Below are positions 1 to 7,350 of a stretch of DNA of 64,000 nucleotides, in pieces. Each line of letters starts with the position of its first letter. Position 1 is the first letter of the stretch. A model generated the notes under the pieces. The model was not told the origin of the DNA and made no database searches. It saw only the letters and a program-made list of their open reading frames with translations. Made by a program: the position numbers and the translations under genes. The stretch covers positions 654,316-718,315 of the forward strand of contig CASEPN010000001.1 in NCBI GenBank assembly GCA_949289845.1. Direction: 5' to 3'. The stretch comes from an uncultured Bacillota bacterium (GTDB lineage Bacteria; Bacillota_I; Bacilli_A; RFN20; CAG-826).

Positions 1-34
1 GCTAGGATGCGGAAGCTTGGAAAGGAACCGAACG

Positions 35-1243
35 ATGGACAAGTACGTGGAAAAGGCTCTGGAGCGGTTCCTCCGCTACGTGAGGATCGACACCCAGAGC
101 GACGAGAATAGCGAGGAGACGCCCTCCGCGAGAAAGGAGCTGGACCTCCTTCTTCTTCTCCAAAAGGAACTAAAAGAGTTAGGAATTGAAGGGGAAATCG
201 ATCAATACGGGAGGCTATACGCCCATATCCCCGGGGAGGAGGGCGTCGCAAGGATCGGGCTCAACAGCCACGTGGACACCGCCTCCGAGCTAAGCGGGGC
301 GAACGTCTCCCCCAGGATCATCGAGGACTACGACGGGGGCAGGATCGTCCTTTCCGAGGAAGCGAGCATGTCCCCCGAGGAATTCCCTGCCCTAAGGAAC
401 AGGGAGGGCGACACCCTCGTCGTGACGGACGGGAGGACGCTCCTTGGGGGAGACGACAAGGCCGGGGTCGCCCTCATCATGGGGACGATCGAGAGGGTCC
501 TCAAGGAGAATATCCCCCATCACCCTCTCTCCATCCTTTTCACGCCCGACGAGGAGATCGGCAGGGGCGCGGAGCACTTCGACCGCGAGAAGTTCGGCGC
601 GGACTTCGCCTACACGGTCGACGGGGACGACCCCCTCGCCATCGACTGGGAGAACTTCAATGCCGCATCTGCGAGGATCCATATCGAAGGGGTCGCCATC
701 CACCCGGGCGAGGCCAAGGGGAAGCTCGTGAACGCCCTCCGGCTCGCCTATGAGGTCGACTCCCTCCTTCCCGAGGGGATGCGCCCGGAGAACACCGAAG
801 GAAGGGAAGGCTTCTTCCATCCCCTCGCCCTCGAGGGAAGCGCGGCATCCTGCACCCTTTCCTACATCATCCGGAACCACGACAGCCACGCCTTCCTCGA
901 CCAGAAGAAGATGCTAGAGGAAGCGGTCAGGAAGGTCGGGGAGGCGCATCCCTCCGCGAAGCTTTCCTTAGAGATCAAGGGCCAGTACCGCAACATGGCG
1001 GAAGTGATCGAGGGGGACCCCAGGGCGCTCATGCATGCGAAAAGAGCGTTCCGCTCCCTTGGGCTCGAGCCGAGGAGCAACCCCATCCGCGGAGGGACGG
1101 ACGGGGCGACCTTCTCCTTCCTCGGCTGCCCCTGCCCGAACCTAGGCACGGGAAGCTACAACCACCACGGTCGCTACGAGTTCCTCTCGCTCAAGGACTT
1201 CGGGACGATGATGGACGTGCTCCTGGCGATCGTCAGGGCCTAG
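35..1243 (+). CDS. pepT: Peptidase T (tripeptide aminopeptidase)
   Basis: A zinc-dependent M20-family cytosolic exopeptidase that removes the N-terminal residue from tripeptides, feeding peptide catabolism. The 402-residue length fits PepT. Visible motifs, numbered from this start, are the metal-binding NSHVDT (around residues 77-82), GGDDKAG with the bridging Asp (around 140), TPDEEIGRG with the catalytic Glu pair (around 170), and a C-terminal GTDGATFS and YNHHGRYE region. The ATG at 35 is chosen because GGAAAGGA lies just upstream (19-26); an in-frame ATG at 17 would precede that site. No terminator with a U-tract was recognised downstream. Family assignment is confident. Confidence 0.93.
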   Translation: MDKYVEKALERFLRYVRIDTQSDENSEETPSARKELDLLLLLQKELKELGIEGEIDQYGRLYAHIPGEEGVARIGLNSHVDTASELSGANVSPRIIEDYDGGRIVLSEEASMSPEEFPALRNREGDTLVVTDGRTLLGGDDKAGVALIMGTIERVLKENIPHHPLSILFTPDEEIGRGAEHFDREKFGADFAYTVDGDDPLAIDWENFNAASARIHIEGVAIHPGEAKGKLVNALRLAYEVDSLLPEGMRPENTEGREGFFHPLALEGSAASCTLSYIIRNHDSHAFLDQKKMLEEAVRKVGEAHPSAKLSLEIKGQYRNMAEVIEGDPRALMHAKRAFRSLGLEPRSNPIRGGTDGATFSFLGCPCPNLGTGSYNHHGRYEFLSLKDFGTMMDVLLAIVRA

Positions 1244-1268
1244 GCACGAAACCCAACCGCACAAGAGA

Positions 1269-1369
1269 GGTCATGAGGACGTTCCGAAATTCCGCCCCAT
1301 GACCGAAACGCGTCCCTTGGATTGGCGGAAACTTTCCGCGTGCCCAAGGCCACACATGGCTCACCTTGG
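1269..1369. other. Cluster of inverted repeats, possible structured RNA
   Basis: Non-coding stretch after pepT with three nested or adjacent inverted repeats: GGTCATG (1269-1275) with CATGACC (1298-1304); GCGGAA (1325-1330) with TTCCGC (1334-1339); and CCAAGG (1344-1349), which can pair with either CCTTGG at 1315-1320 or CCTTGG at 1364-1369, giving mutually exclusive hairpins. No known RNA family was recognised and the strand is undecided. A 75-codon minus-strand ORF covers this area but has no recognisable product. Confidence 0.3.
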
Positions 1370-1399
1370 AAGATCATCCCCATTACATAGCGCATTCGA

Positions 1400-1560
1400 C
1401 TATCTAATAAGTGTTTGTTCAGTAAGCGCTTTTGTTGTATTTCACTAAACACTTTTGGGGTAGTCAAGGCATTAATTTGATCTATTCATAAAAATCTAAG
1501 AGTTATCTAAAAGAATATTTATAAATAAAACACTCAAATGAGACAAATCACGAAGCATCT
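1400..1560. other. AT-rich intergenic island
   Basis: A sharp drop in GC content inside a GC-rich chromosome, with no convincing gene. It contains a cre-like core AAGCGCTT (near 1425) and a TTGACT that could be a minus-strand -35 (near 1463-1468). It could be an upstream regulatory region for the structured stretch on its left, or a remnant of acquired DNA. Between 1560 and 1660 nothing was recognised. Confidence 0.35.
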
Positions 1561-1663
1561 TCCTTAGCACCCAAAGGATCAAGATGCCCACCTATCGACT
1601 AGGGCATGGCTGCGGCGAGGTTCCAACCTTATTTCCTCCAAGGAGCAACATCCGCGCGCATGC

Positions 1664-1690
1664 AAAAAACCTATAGCGGTCCGCTATAGG
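1664..1690 (-). terminator. Rho-independent terminator of tRNA-Gln
   Basis: Perfect inverted repeat CCTATAGCG/CGCTATAGG with a 3-base loop, followed on the minus strand by six T residues (plus-strand A run 1664-1669). It lies 14 bases beyond the tRNA 3' end. Confidence 0.9.
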
Positions 1691-1703
1691 CTTCTTTCGA
1701 TGG

Positions 1704-1778
1704 TGGCTGGGGTGGCTGGGATCGGACCAGCGCATCTTGGATTCAGAGTCCAATGCCTTACCACTTGGCTACACCCCA
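1704..1778 (-). tRNA. tRNA-Gln (CTG anticodon)
   Basis: On the minus strand a complete cloverleaf can be drawn: acceptor TGGGGTG/CACCCCA, D arm GCC/GGC, anticodon stem TTGGA/TCCAA with loop CTCTGAA giving anticodon CTG, T arm GCTGG/CCAGC, discriminator G and encoded CCA. It reads CAG glutamine codons. A second CCA follows directly. It has its own promoter and terminator, so it is a single-gene unit. Confidence 0.95.
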
Positions 1779-1788
1779 AGCGGAGCGG

Positions 1789-1816
1789 ATTATACCAACC
1801 GAGGCACTCCCATCAA
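1789..1816 (-). promoter_or_regulatory. Promoter of tRNA-Gln
   Basis: Minus-strand TTGATG (1811-1816) and a perfect TATAAT (1789-1794) separated by 16 bases, 10 bases before the mature tRNA 5' end. It is a near-consensus housekeeping sigma factor promoter. Confidence 0.85.
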
Positions 1817-1930
1817 GGGGCAAATGCGGGCATTTCCCTGCCCAGACACGGAAATCGGAACTTTTCCTTCGAAATTCTTAGGAAAAATAGGTGGTAAGGA
1901 ATTTAAATTCGTTATACCTTTACTATAAAG

Positions 1931-2551
1931 ATGGGCAAGAGGGTGGTCATCGCGATCGCCGGAGGCTCCGGATCAGGCAAGACGCTTCTGTCCGAGCGAC
2001 TCCGGGAAGAACTGAAGGACGTCGCCGTCCTTCCTTTGGATGCCTTCTACCGCGACCAGAGCGGGCTCACCCGCGAGGAACGCGCGAAGGTCAACTACGA
2101 CGACCCCGCGACCATCGACTTCGCCGAGTACCATGCGGCGCTCCGCGCCCTCCGCGAAGGGGCGGAGGAGATCGAAATCCCCTCCTACGATTTCGCCGAC
2201 CATGTGAGAAGGGCGCCCCGCCGCCTGAAGGGAGCGCCGATCATCATCACCGAAGGGACCCTCCTCCTCATCCCGGGCCCCCACAGGAAGGAGATGGACT
2301 ACGCCGTGTTCGTGAAGACGAGCGGCGACATCCGCCTCCTCCGCCGCATCAGGAGGGACGTCGCCGAGCGCGGGCGCTCCGTCTCCTCCATCCTGGACCA
2401 GTACCTTGCCACCGTCCGTCCCATGCACCGGAAATGGATATCCCCCTCGGAGAGGGAGGCGGACTTCCTGTTCCGGAACGACGGGATGGATGGCCTCGAC
2501 GAAGGTGAGGTGGAGAAGCTCTTGGAAGAGATAAGGAGGAAGATCTCATGA
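1931..2551 (+). CDS. udk: Uridine kinase
   Basis: Cytosolic P-loop kinase that phosphorylates uridine (and cytidine) in pyrimidine salvage. 206 residues, normal for Udk. The Walker A motif GGSGSGKT is at residues 11-18, followed by the family's DAFYRD and a VNYDDP segment that contacts the nucleoside; an LID-like RRIRRD region lies near 140. The ATG at 1931 follows an AT-rich stretch with no Shine-Dalgarno site close by; TATACC lies about 12 bases upstream, so a very short leader is possible. The next gene overlaps by 4 bases (ATGA), so the two are co-translated. Confidence 0.9.
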   Translation: MGKRVVIAIAGGSGSGKTLLSERLREELKDVAVLPLDAFYRDQSGLTREERAKVNYDDPATIDFAEYHAALRALREGAEEIEIPSYDFADHVRRAPRRLKGAPIIITEGTLLLIPGPHRKEMDYAVFVKTSGDIRLLRRIRRDVAERGRSVSSILDQYLATVRPMHRKWISPSEREADFLFRNDGMDGLDEGEVEKLLEEIRRKIS

Positions 2552-3348
2552 GCAAGATCATCGACTGCCACATGCACATCGGCTCCTGGCCGACCCTCAG
2601 GAAATGCGGAAACATGATCCTGCGCCTGATGGACGCCAAGGGAATCAGCTACGGGCTCATCTCGAACGCGGACTGCACGGAGTACCCCAAGAAGATCCGC
2701 GAGGACTGGGAGCCCGTCCACGTGAGCCAGGAGGAAGGCCTCGAGGCGGCCCTTCGCTTCGCCAGGCGGAACGAGGACAGGATCGGCGTCCTCGCCTGGG
2801 TGAACCCGAACAAGGAGACGCTCAGCAAGAAACTCATCTCCCTCATCAGCGAGAACCGCGACATCGTCTACGGGATCAAGATCCACCCCTGGGAGAGCCG
2901 CATCAAGCTGACGCACGAGAAGGTCGAGCCCTATATCGAGCTCGCCCGCGACATGAAGCTCCCCGTCCTCGTCCACACGGCGAAGGACAAATATAGCGAC
3001 GCGCGCTACCTCGCCTACATGGCGAAGGACTATCCCGACGTCCGCTTCATCGCCGCCCACATGCAGCTGAACGGGCGCTACGAGGACGTCCTCCAGATCA
3101 TGAGGAACTACCCCAACGTCTACGCGGACACCGCCTGGGTGAAGATGGAAGTCGCCAAGAAGGTGATGGAGGCGGTCGGTCCCGAACGCGTCCTCTTTGG
3201 CACCGACATGCCGATCGACGGGGAGGATTCCCTCGAGCATCCCATCTACCGCGAGTACTTCGCAAACGCCGCGGGGCTCGACAAGGAAAGCTACGAGATG
3301 CTCATGGGAAAGAACGCGAAGTCGCTTTTCCACCTCCACTTGAAGTAG
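2548..3348 (+). CDS. Amidohydrolase family (TIM-barrel) metal-dependent hydrolase
   Basis: 266-residue member of the Amidohydro_2 group (related to decarboxylases and lactonases with a TIM barrel). The visible metal-site pattern is DCHMHIG near the N terminus (His8, His10), IKIHPWE, LVHTAKD, IAAHMQ and the terminal FGTDMPI with the conserved Asp. Substrate cannot be told from sequence. It overlaps the uridine kinase stop by 4 bases and is followed by a strong terminator, so the two genes form one operon; a link to nucleoside metabolism is only inference from that pairing. Confidence 0.8.
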   Translation: MSKIIDCHMHIGSWPTLRKCGNMILRLMDAKGISYGLISNADCTEYPKKIREDWEPVHVSQEEGLEAALRFARRNEDRIGVLAWVNPNKETLSKKLISLISENRDIVYGIKIHPWESRIKLTHEKVEPYIELARDMKLPVLVHTAKDKYSDARYLAYMAKDYPDVRFIAAHMQLNGRYEDVLQIMRNYPNVYADTAWVKMEVAKKVMEAVGPERVLFGTDMPIDGEDSLEHPIYREYFANAAGLDKESYEMLMGKNAKSLFHLHLK

Positions 3349-3365
3349 AATCAGGGTCTCCTCCC

Positions 3366-3398
3366 AAGGCCAGGGTCACCTCCTTCCCTGGCCTTTTT
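3366..3398 (+). terminator. Rho-independent terminator of udk operon
   Basis: Stem AAGGCCAGGG/CCCTGGCCTT (3366-3375 with 3386-3395) followed by a T run, 17 bases after the amidohydrolase stop. Confidence 0.9.
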
Positions 3399-3417
3399 CC
3401 AACGGAAAAGGCGGGGC

Positions 3418-4071
3418 CTACTTGTCTCCGCCTTCGATCTTGTGGGAGGTCGCGTCGATGACCTCGACCCCGGGCCCCTCGATCCGCGCGGAGAGGTCCT
3501 CGCCCTCCTCCGGGTTCGTCGCGACGTCCTGGAAGGGCTGGACCTCGCCTCCCCCCTCCTGGATCTCGTACTCGTCCCCTTCTTCCCGGGGATCCTCGGG
3601 AAAGGGGGAGGATGCGGCCTTGAGGAAGTACATCCTCACGAGCCTCGTCAGAAGCATCCCTAGCTCGAGGAACACCGCCAGCCAGAGGATCCCATAAACG
3701 AAGGGGCCGCCCCAGAGATAGCCTTCCGAATAGGAAGCGAGGACTCCGCCGATCGAACTAAGGCCGAGAACCGTCCCGAGGAACAAGGAGCCATGGACCA
3801 GGAGCGAGGCGAGGTCGGAAACCTTCGTAAGGAAGGGGATCCTTTCCCCGCCGAAGAGGGAGACAGAAAGGAGGAACAGGGCGAGGAACGCCCCGAGGGA
3901 CACGAAGACGAGGGAGGAAAGGGGAAGCCCCCAGTCCGCCCCGACGAGATAGGCCTGGCTGAAAAGGATGGAGGAGGCGATCCCGCAGACGAGGGACCAG
4001 ACGAGAAGCGTCCCTCGCGTGTAGACGCGGTAGCGCGTTTCCGCTCCCCGGACAAAGTCTTCCATAGGCAT
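3418..4071 (-). CDS. Integral membrane protein of unknown function
   Basis: 217 residues. Four hydrophobic segments occupy roughly residues 20-150, followed by an acidic, Glu-rich cytosolic-type tail of about 65 residues. No family recognised. It sits 39 bases downstream of the TIR gene on the same strand but carries its own -10 element directly upstream, so it may be transcribed both from its own promoter and by read-through. A role in the neighbouring membrane-remodelling locus is possible but unproven. Confidence 0.65.
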   Translation of the reverse strand: MPMEDFVRGAETRYRVYTRGTLLVWSLVCGIASSILFSQAYLVGADWGLPLSSLVFVSLGAFLALFLLSVSLFGGERIPFLTKVSDLASLLVHGSLFLGTVLGLSSIGGVLASYSEGYLWGGPFVYGILWLAVFLELGMLLTRLVRMYFLKAASSPFPEDPREEGDEYEIQEGGGEVQPFQDVATNPEEGEDLSARIEGPGVEVIDATSHKIEGGDK

Positions 4072-4077
4072 GCGGCG

Positions 4078-4104
4078 ATTATACCGAAGGGATGGCTATT
4101 TCAA
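4078..4104 (-). promoter_or_regulatory. Leaderless-type promoter of the 3418-4071 gene
   Basis: Perfect TATAAT (4078-4083) ends 6 bases before the ATG at 4071, with TTGAAA (4099-4104) 15 bases further upstream and no Shine-Dalgarno site. Transcription would begin at or next to the start codon. Confidence 0.6.
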
Positions 4105-4110
4105 GGAAAA

Positions 4111-7100
4111 CTAGCCAAGAAGACCCAAGGGAAGGAAGACCGGGACGAGGAGGGAAAGCAGGGCGAGCGCGAGGAAGGGGATGAACAAGGCGAGCTTGAT
4201 CCCCTTGGAGCGGCCCGGCGCGGCAAGGGAAAGGAACCCGTTGATCGCGAAGGAGGCCGAAAGCGAGACGGCAAGGAGGGGACGGGCCCAATCCTGGCCG
4301 CCGCCGACGGCCATCGGGTAGACAAAAAGCAAGGAGACGAGGAAGGGGCCGATGGTAAGAAGGACCGCCAAAAGGAAGTTCAGGAACTTCCTCCTTCCCC
4401 TCGTCCAGGAATTCAGCCCGAGGAAAAGGACGAGGAGGGAAAAGGCGAAGCCGACATGGAAGAAGATCCCGACCATCCTCAGGACATCGCTGTCCGGAGC
4501 CTTCTTGAGGAAGAGGTAGAAGAGGAGCGACGCGATGAGCGAAAGCGATCCCGCGGCGATAGCCGAGCCTGACTGGGCGAAGGTCGCGAGGCGGTCTCCC
4601 TTCGTGATCGGGGCTTCTAAAGCGGCGGCTTCGTCGAGCGCGCGGAGGTTCCGCTGCGCCTGCCTGCTCTTTCTTTTGGCCGCGCGGGCCTTCTTCCTCT
4701 CCGAGGACTTCTTCGTGCCGCCCGCTTCCTTCCCGCTTTCCTTGAGGTAAGAAAGCCTGGCCTTTAGCCCTTCCGGGACGAGGCCGAACACCTCGAGGGC
4801 CATCTTCTTCGGACGGAAGGAACCGGTCTTATAGGCATGTTTTGAATAAATCGTCGCGATTTTGCGAAGATATTTGAGCCTTTCCTTACTGGACTTCGCC
4901 CGCTCGACCGTCTCATAGAGCAGAAGGGCGTTCCCCTCTCCTCCGATGGAGCAGGCCTCGTCGGAACTAAGGTCCTTCTTCGTCTTCACCAGGGCCTCGT
5001 AGCAGTTGCACCTCATGTTGGCGAGAAGCAAGAGGCACGAAAGGCGGTTCTTGTCCCCGGTGGTAAGCGCGACCTTCCGAGGTATCATGCGAAGCACTTC
5101 CCGGGCCTCGTCGAAGGATCGCTTCGCGATGAGGTGGCCGGCGAACTCGAAGGCCCGCTCGAGGAAAGCGTAGCTCCCGGCCCCTTTCCAGTCGGCGCAA
5201 TAGGGGACGATCTCCGCGAGCTTCAGAAAGCACCGGACAGCCTTCTTCCTTTGGAAAGGCGAGCGTACCACCGCCAAGGAATAGGCGTCGAAAGCCTGCT
5301 GGAGGCGGTTCCTCGCCCCTCCCTCGCAGAGGAGGTAGCCTCCTTCGACCATCTTGGACAAGAGGGGAACGATGTCCTTCTCTCTCAGAAAGTTCGGCCT
5401 GGAGAAGAAAGAATGCGAGAAATGGTAGATCCATAGGGCATCCGGGTCCTTCTTCCGGACGGGAACCTTGTCCCCGAGGAATCCCTCGCCCTTCAGGATG
5501 AGGGCGGATAGTTCCCCTGAGAGCCTCTTTCTGGAAGGATTCCCTTTGCTTTCCTCGAGGAGGCGGGCGGCGATCTCGTCGATCCGGCGGACGACTTCCG
5601 CCCGTTCGAGGTGGGTGAGGTGAGGATAGATGACCCTCAACAGCGCCTTCACCTTCTCCGTATCCTTCGGGAGGGGGTATGCCATGAGGCGCGCCCAGGT
5701 GGCCTCGGCGCACCGGAAGTAAGGGCACTGCCTGTACTTGGAGGTGTCTTCGGGAACCATGCAGGGCATCGAGCCGATGTAGGCCAGGAACAGGGTATCC
5801 CCTTCCCAGGAAAGGTCCTTCTCGACCGGGATCCCGAGATGGACCCCGGCCTCGCGGTTCACCTTCCTTGGCTCGAAATAGGCGACCGTCTCCTCCAGAA
5901 GAAGGCCGTAAGGCTTGCCCGGCGCGGGATTTCCCCCCGACTCCGCATAGGCGATCCTTGCCATCCTGTCGAAACAGGAAATCGTCTCCTTTGCCCAGCC
6001 ATTGAGGAGATATTCGGCCCGGAAAAGGAGCTCGCTTCCCTCAAGGGACAGTTTCTCGGAAGGGATATGGAGGAGCGCCGATCGCGCGCTTTCGACGTAG
6101 CGCCTCCAGGCGGGGCGTCCCCGCTCCTGCTTCGCGGCGAGCTCGAGGTTCGTCTTGGCGCGGTCGACCGCGTTCCTTTCCCGCTCGTCCTCTTCCCCGC
6201 GGCTCTCGAGCTCGAACTTCTTCCCCGAGGAAATGGAAATGACGTCCATCGCCTTCTCCTCGCCGAAGGTGATCCTCGATACCTCCCCTCGGGGCATCCT
6301 CCCAGGGTCAAGGGACTCGACGGAACTGACGACGGACTCCAGCCAGCCGGCGTTCCCGTCGGTGCGGACGGCCTGAATCGCCTGGCGGAGCCGGACGTGG
6401 AGGTCCTCCACACCGAACCCCTTCCCAAGGACGGGAATGAGTAGAAGGGAGGGATCCTTCTCGACCTCACGCCGGTGCAGGAACCTTCTCCATTCGTTAT
6501 AAATCCAGCGCCCATCGCTCCCGCTATACCAAGCGGGTTTCCCCGTGCAGACGAGGATGAACGCCCTGGCGCTGAAGAGGGCCTGGAAGATGAAGGCGTT
6601 GAAGCTTTCCCCTCCCCTCTGGAGCTTCGCCGAGGGATCGCTCCAGAAGACTGAATAGCCTTTCCCGCGGAGGCGCTCGAAGATCGCCCTGGCGATCGCC
6701 TGTCCTTCCGTGTTCTCCGGATCGGCCTTGTAGGAGATGAAGACGTCGAACCTCGTCCCGGGGCGGGAGCCGACCTCCTCCGCTTCGCGGACAAGCCCGT
6801 CGAGAATCGCGGCCTCGTGCCGGTAGAACTCCTTGAGCTGGCCGTCCCCTTCCTCCTCGGCGATCTTCATGGCTTCCTTGAATCGGAAGTTCTCGCTGAA
6901 AGGCTTCGTCGCCTTCGTCGCGAGGGTCGGGACCTCGAGGCGCTCGACTTCATTCTTCCCCTCGACGATGCTTCCCGCGTCAACGTGGGAGACGCAGTAC
7001 TGGCAAAGGGCGAGCTGGTAGAGGAAGCGCGAAAGAAGGAGGCGGAGCTTCTTCCTCTTCTCCCCCTCGCTCCCCTGGATGGCGTCCCGGAGGTCGGGGA

Positions 7101-7350
7101 GCTCGTTCTCGATCGTTCCCTCGGCGAGCCAGAAGTCGTAGTTGTTCCTGTCGAAGATGGCCTCTTGGAGCTTCTGGCCCCAGCGTCCCCCGGGGTCCGC
7201 CCCGGCGATGGAGAAGGACTCCTTGCAGTAAAGGCAGCGGGCGTGCTTCCCGTCGGGATCAAGCTCGACGGCGCCCCCGCAGTGGGGGCACTTAGCCTCG
7301 TGGAAGGCCTCCTCGCCGAAAAGAGGGTAGAAGTCCCCGTCCTTCCTCAT
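4111..7350 (-). CDS. Zinc-ribbon, TIR-domain, helical-repeat membrane protein
   Basis: 1079 residues from the ATG at 7350, which overlaps the upstream ATPase stop (ATGA); a GTG further upstream would add 15 residues. Domain order: zinc ribbon (Cys21, Cys24, Cys39, Cys42); a helical stretch; TIR domain about 200-330, beginning FDVFISYK and carrying Trp282-x3-Glu286, the WxxxE arrangement that holds the catalytic Glu in NAD-cleaving TIRs such as SARM1; a long alpha-helical, TPR-like region about 380-880; a Lys/Arg-rich linker; and about five membrane segments in the last 150 residues. Known TIR proteins cleave NAD or make NAD-derived signals; here the TIR would be cytosolic and tethered to the membrane. 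Last gene of the SPFH/ESCRT-III-like/AAA operon, so probably its effector or signalling output (inference). Confidence 0.8.
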   Translation of the reverse strand: MRKDGDFYPLFGEEAFHEAKCPHCGGAVELDPDGKHARCLYCKESFSIAGADPGGRWGQKLQEAIFDRNNYDFWLAEGTIENELPDLRDAIQGSEGEKRKKLRLLLSRFLYQLALCQYCVSHVDAGSIVEGKNEVERLEVPTLATKATKPFSENFRFKEAMKIAEEEGDGQLKEFYRHEAAILDGLVREAEEVGSRPGTRFDVFISYKADPENTEGQAIARAIFERLRGKGYSVFWSDPSAKLQRGGESFNAFIFQALFSARAFILVCTGKPAWYSGSDGRWIYNEWRRFLHRREVEKDPSLLLIPVLGKGFGVEDLHVRLRQAIQAVRTDGNAGWLESVVSSVESLDPGRMPRGEVSRITFGEEKAMDVISISSGKKFELESRGEEDERERNAVDRAKTNLELAAKQERGRPAWRRYVESARSALLHIPSEKLSLEGSELLFRAEYLLNGWAKETISCFDRMARIAYAESGGNPAPGKPYGLLLEETVAYFEPRKVNREAGVHLGIPVEKDLSWEGDTLFLAYIGSMPCMVPEDTSKYRQCPYFRCAEATWARLMAYPLPKDTEKVKALLRVIYPHLTHLERAEVVRRIDEIAARLLEESKGNPSRKRLSGELSALILKGEGFLGDKVPVRKKDPDALWIYHFSHSFFSRPNFLREKDIVPLLSKMVEGGYLLCEGGARNRLQQAFDAYSLAVVRSPFQRKKAVRCFLKLAEIVPYCADWKGAGSYAFLERAFEFAGHLIAKRSFDEAREVLRMIPRKVALTTGDKNRLSCLLLLANMRCNCYEALVKTKKDLSSDEACSIGGEGNALLLYETVERAKSSKERLKYLRKIATIYSKHAYKTGSFRPKKMALEVFGLVPEGLKARLSYLKESGKEAGGTKKSSERKKARAAKRKSRQAQRNLRALDEAAALEAPITKGDRLATFAQSGSAIAAGSLSLIASLLFYLFLKKAPDSDVLRMVGIFFHVGFAFSLLVLFLGLNSWTRGRRKFLNFLLAVLLTIGPFLVSLLFVYPMAVGGGQDWARPLLAVSLSASFAINGFLSLAAPGRSKGIKLALFIPFLALALLSLLVPVFLPLGLLG

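Noticed and set aside
17-34. Earlier ATG at 17 for pepT
   Set aside because: The Shine-Dalgarno-like GGAAAGGA at 19-26 lies after it and fits the ATG at 35.
1240-1467. 75-residue minus-strand ORF opposite the pepT tail
   Set aside because: TTG start, no Shine-Dalgarno site, no family resemblance, and the underlying DNA is rich in inverted repeats; more likely non-coding.
3793-4572. 259-codon plus-strand ORF across two minus-strand membrane-protein genes
   Set aside because: Highly charged Lys/Glu/Gly composition is the reverse complement of membrane helices; not a plausible gene.
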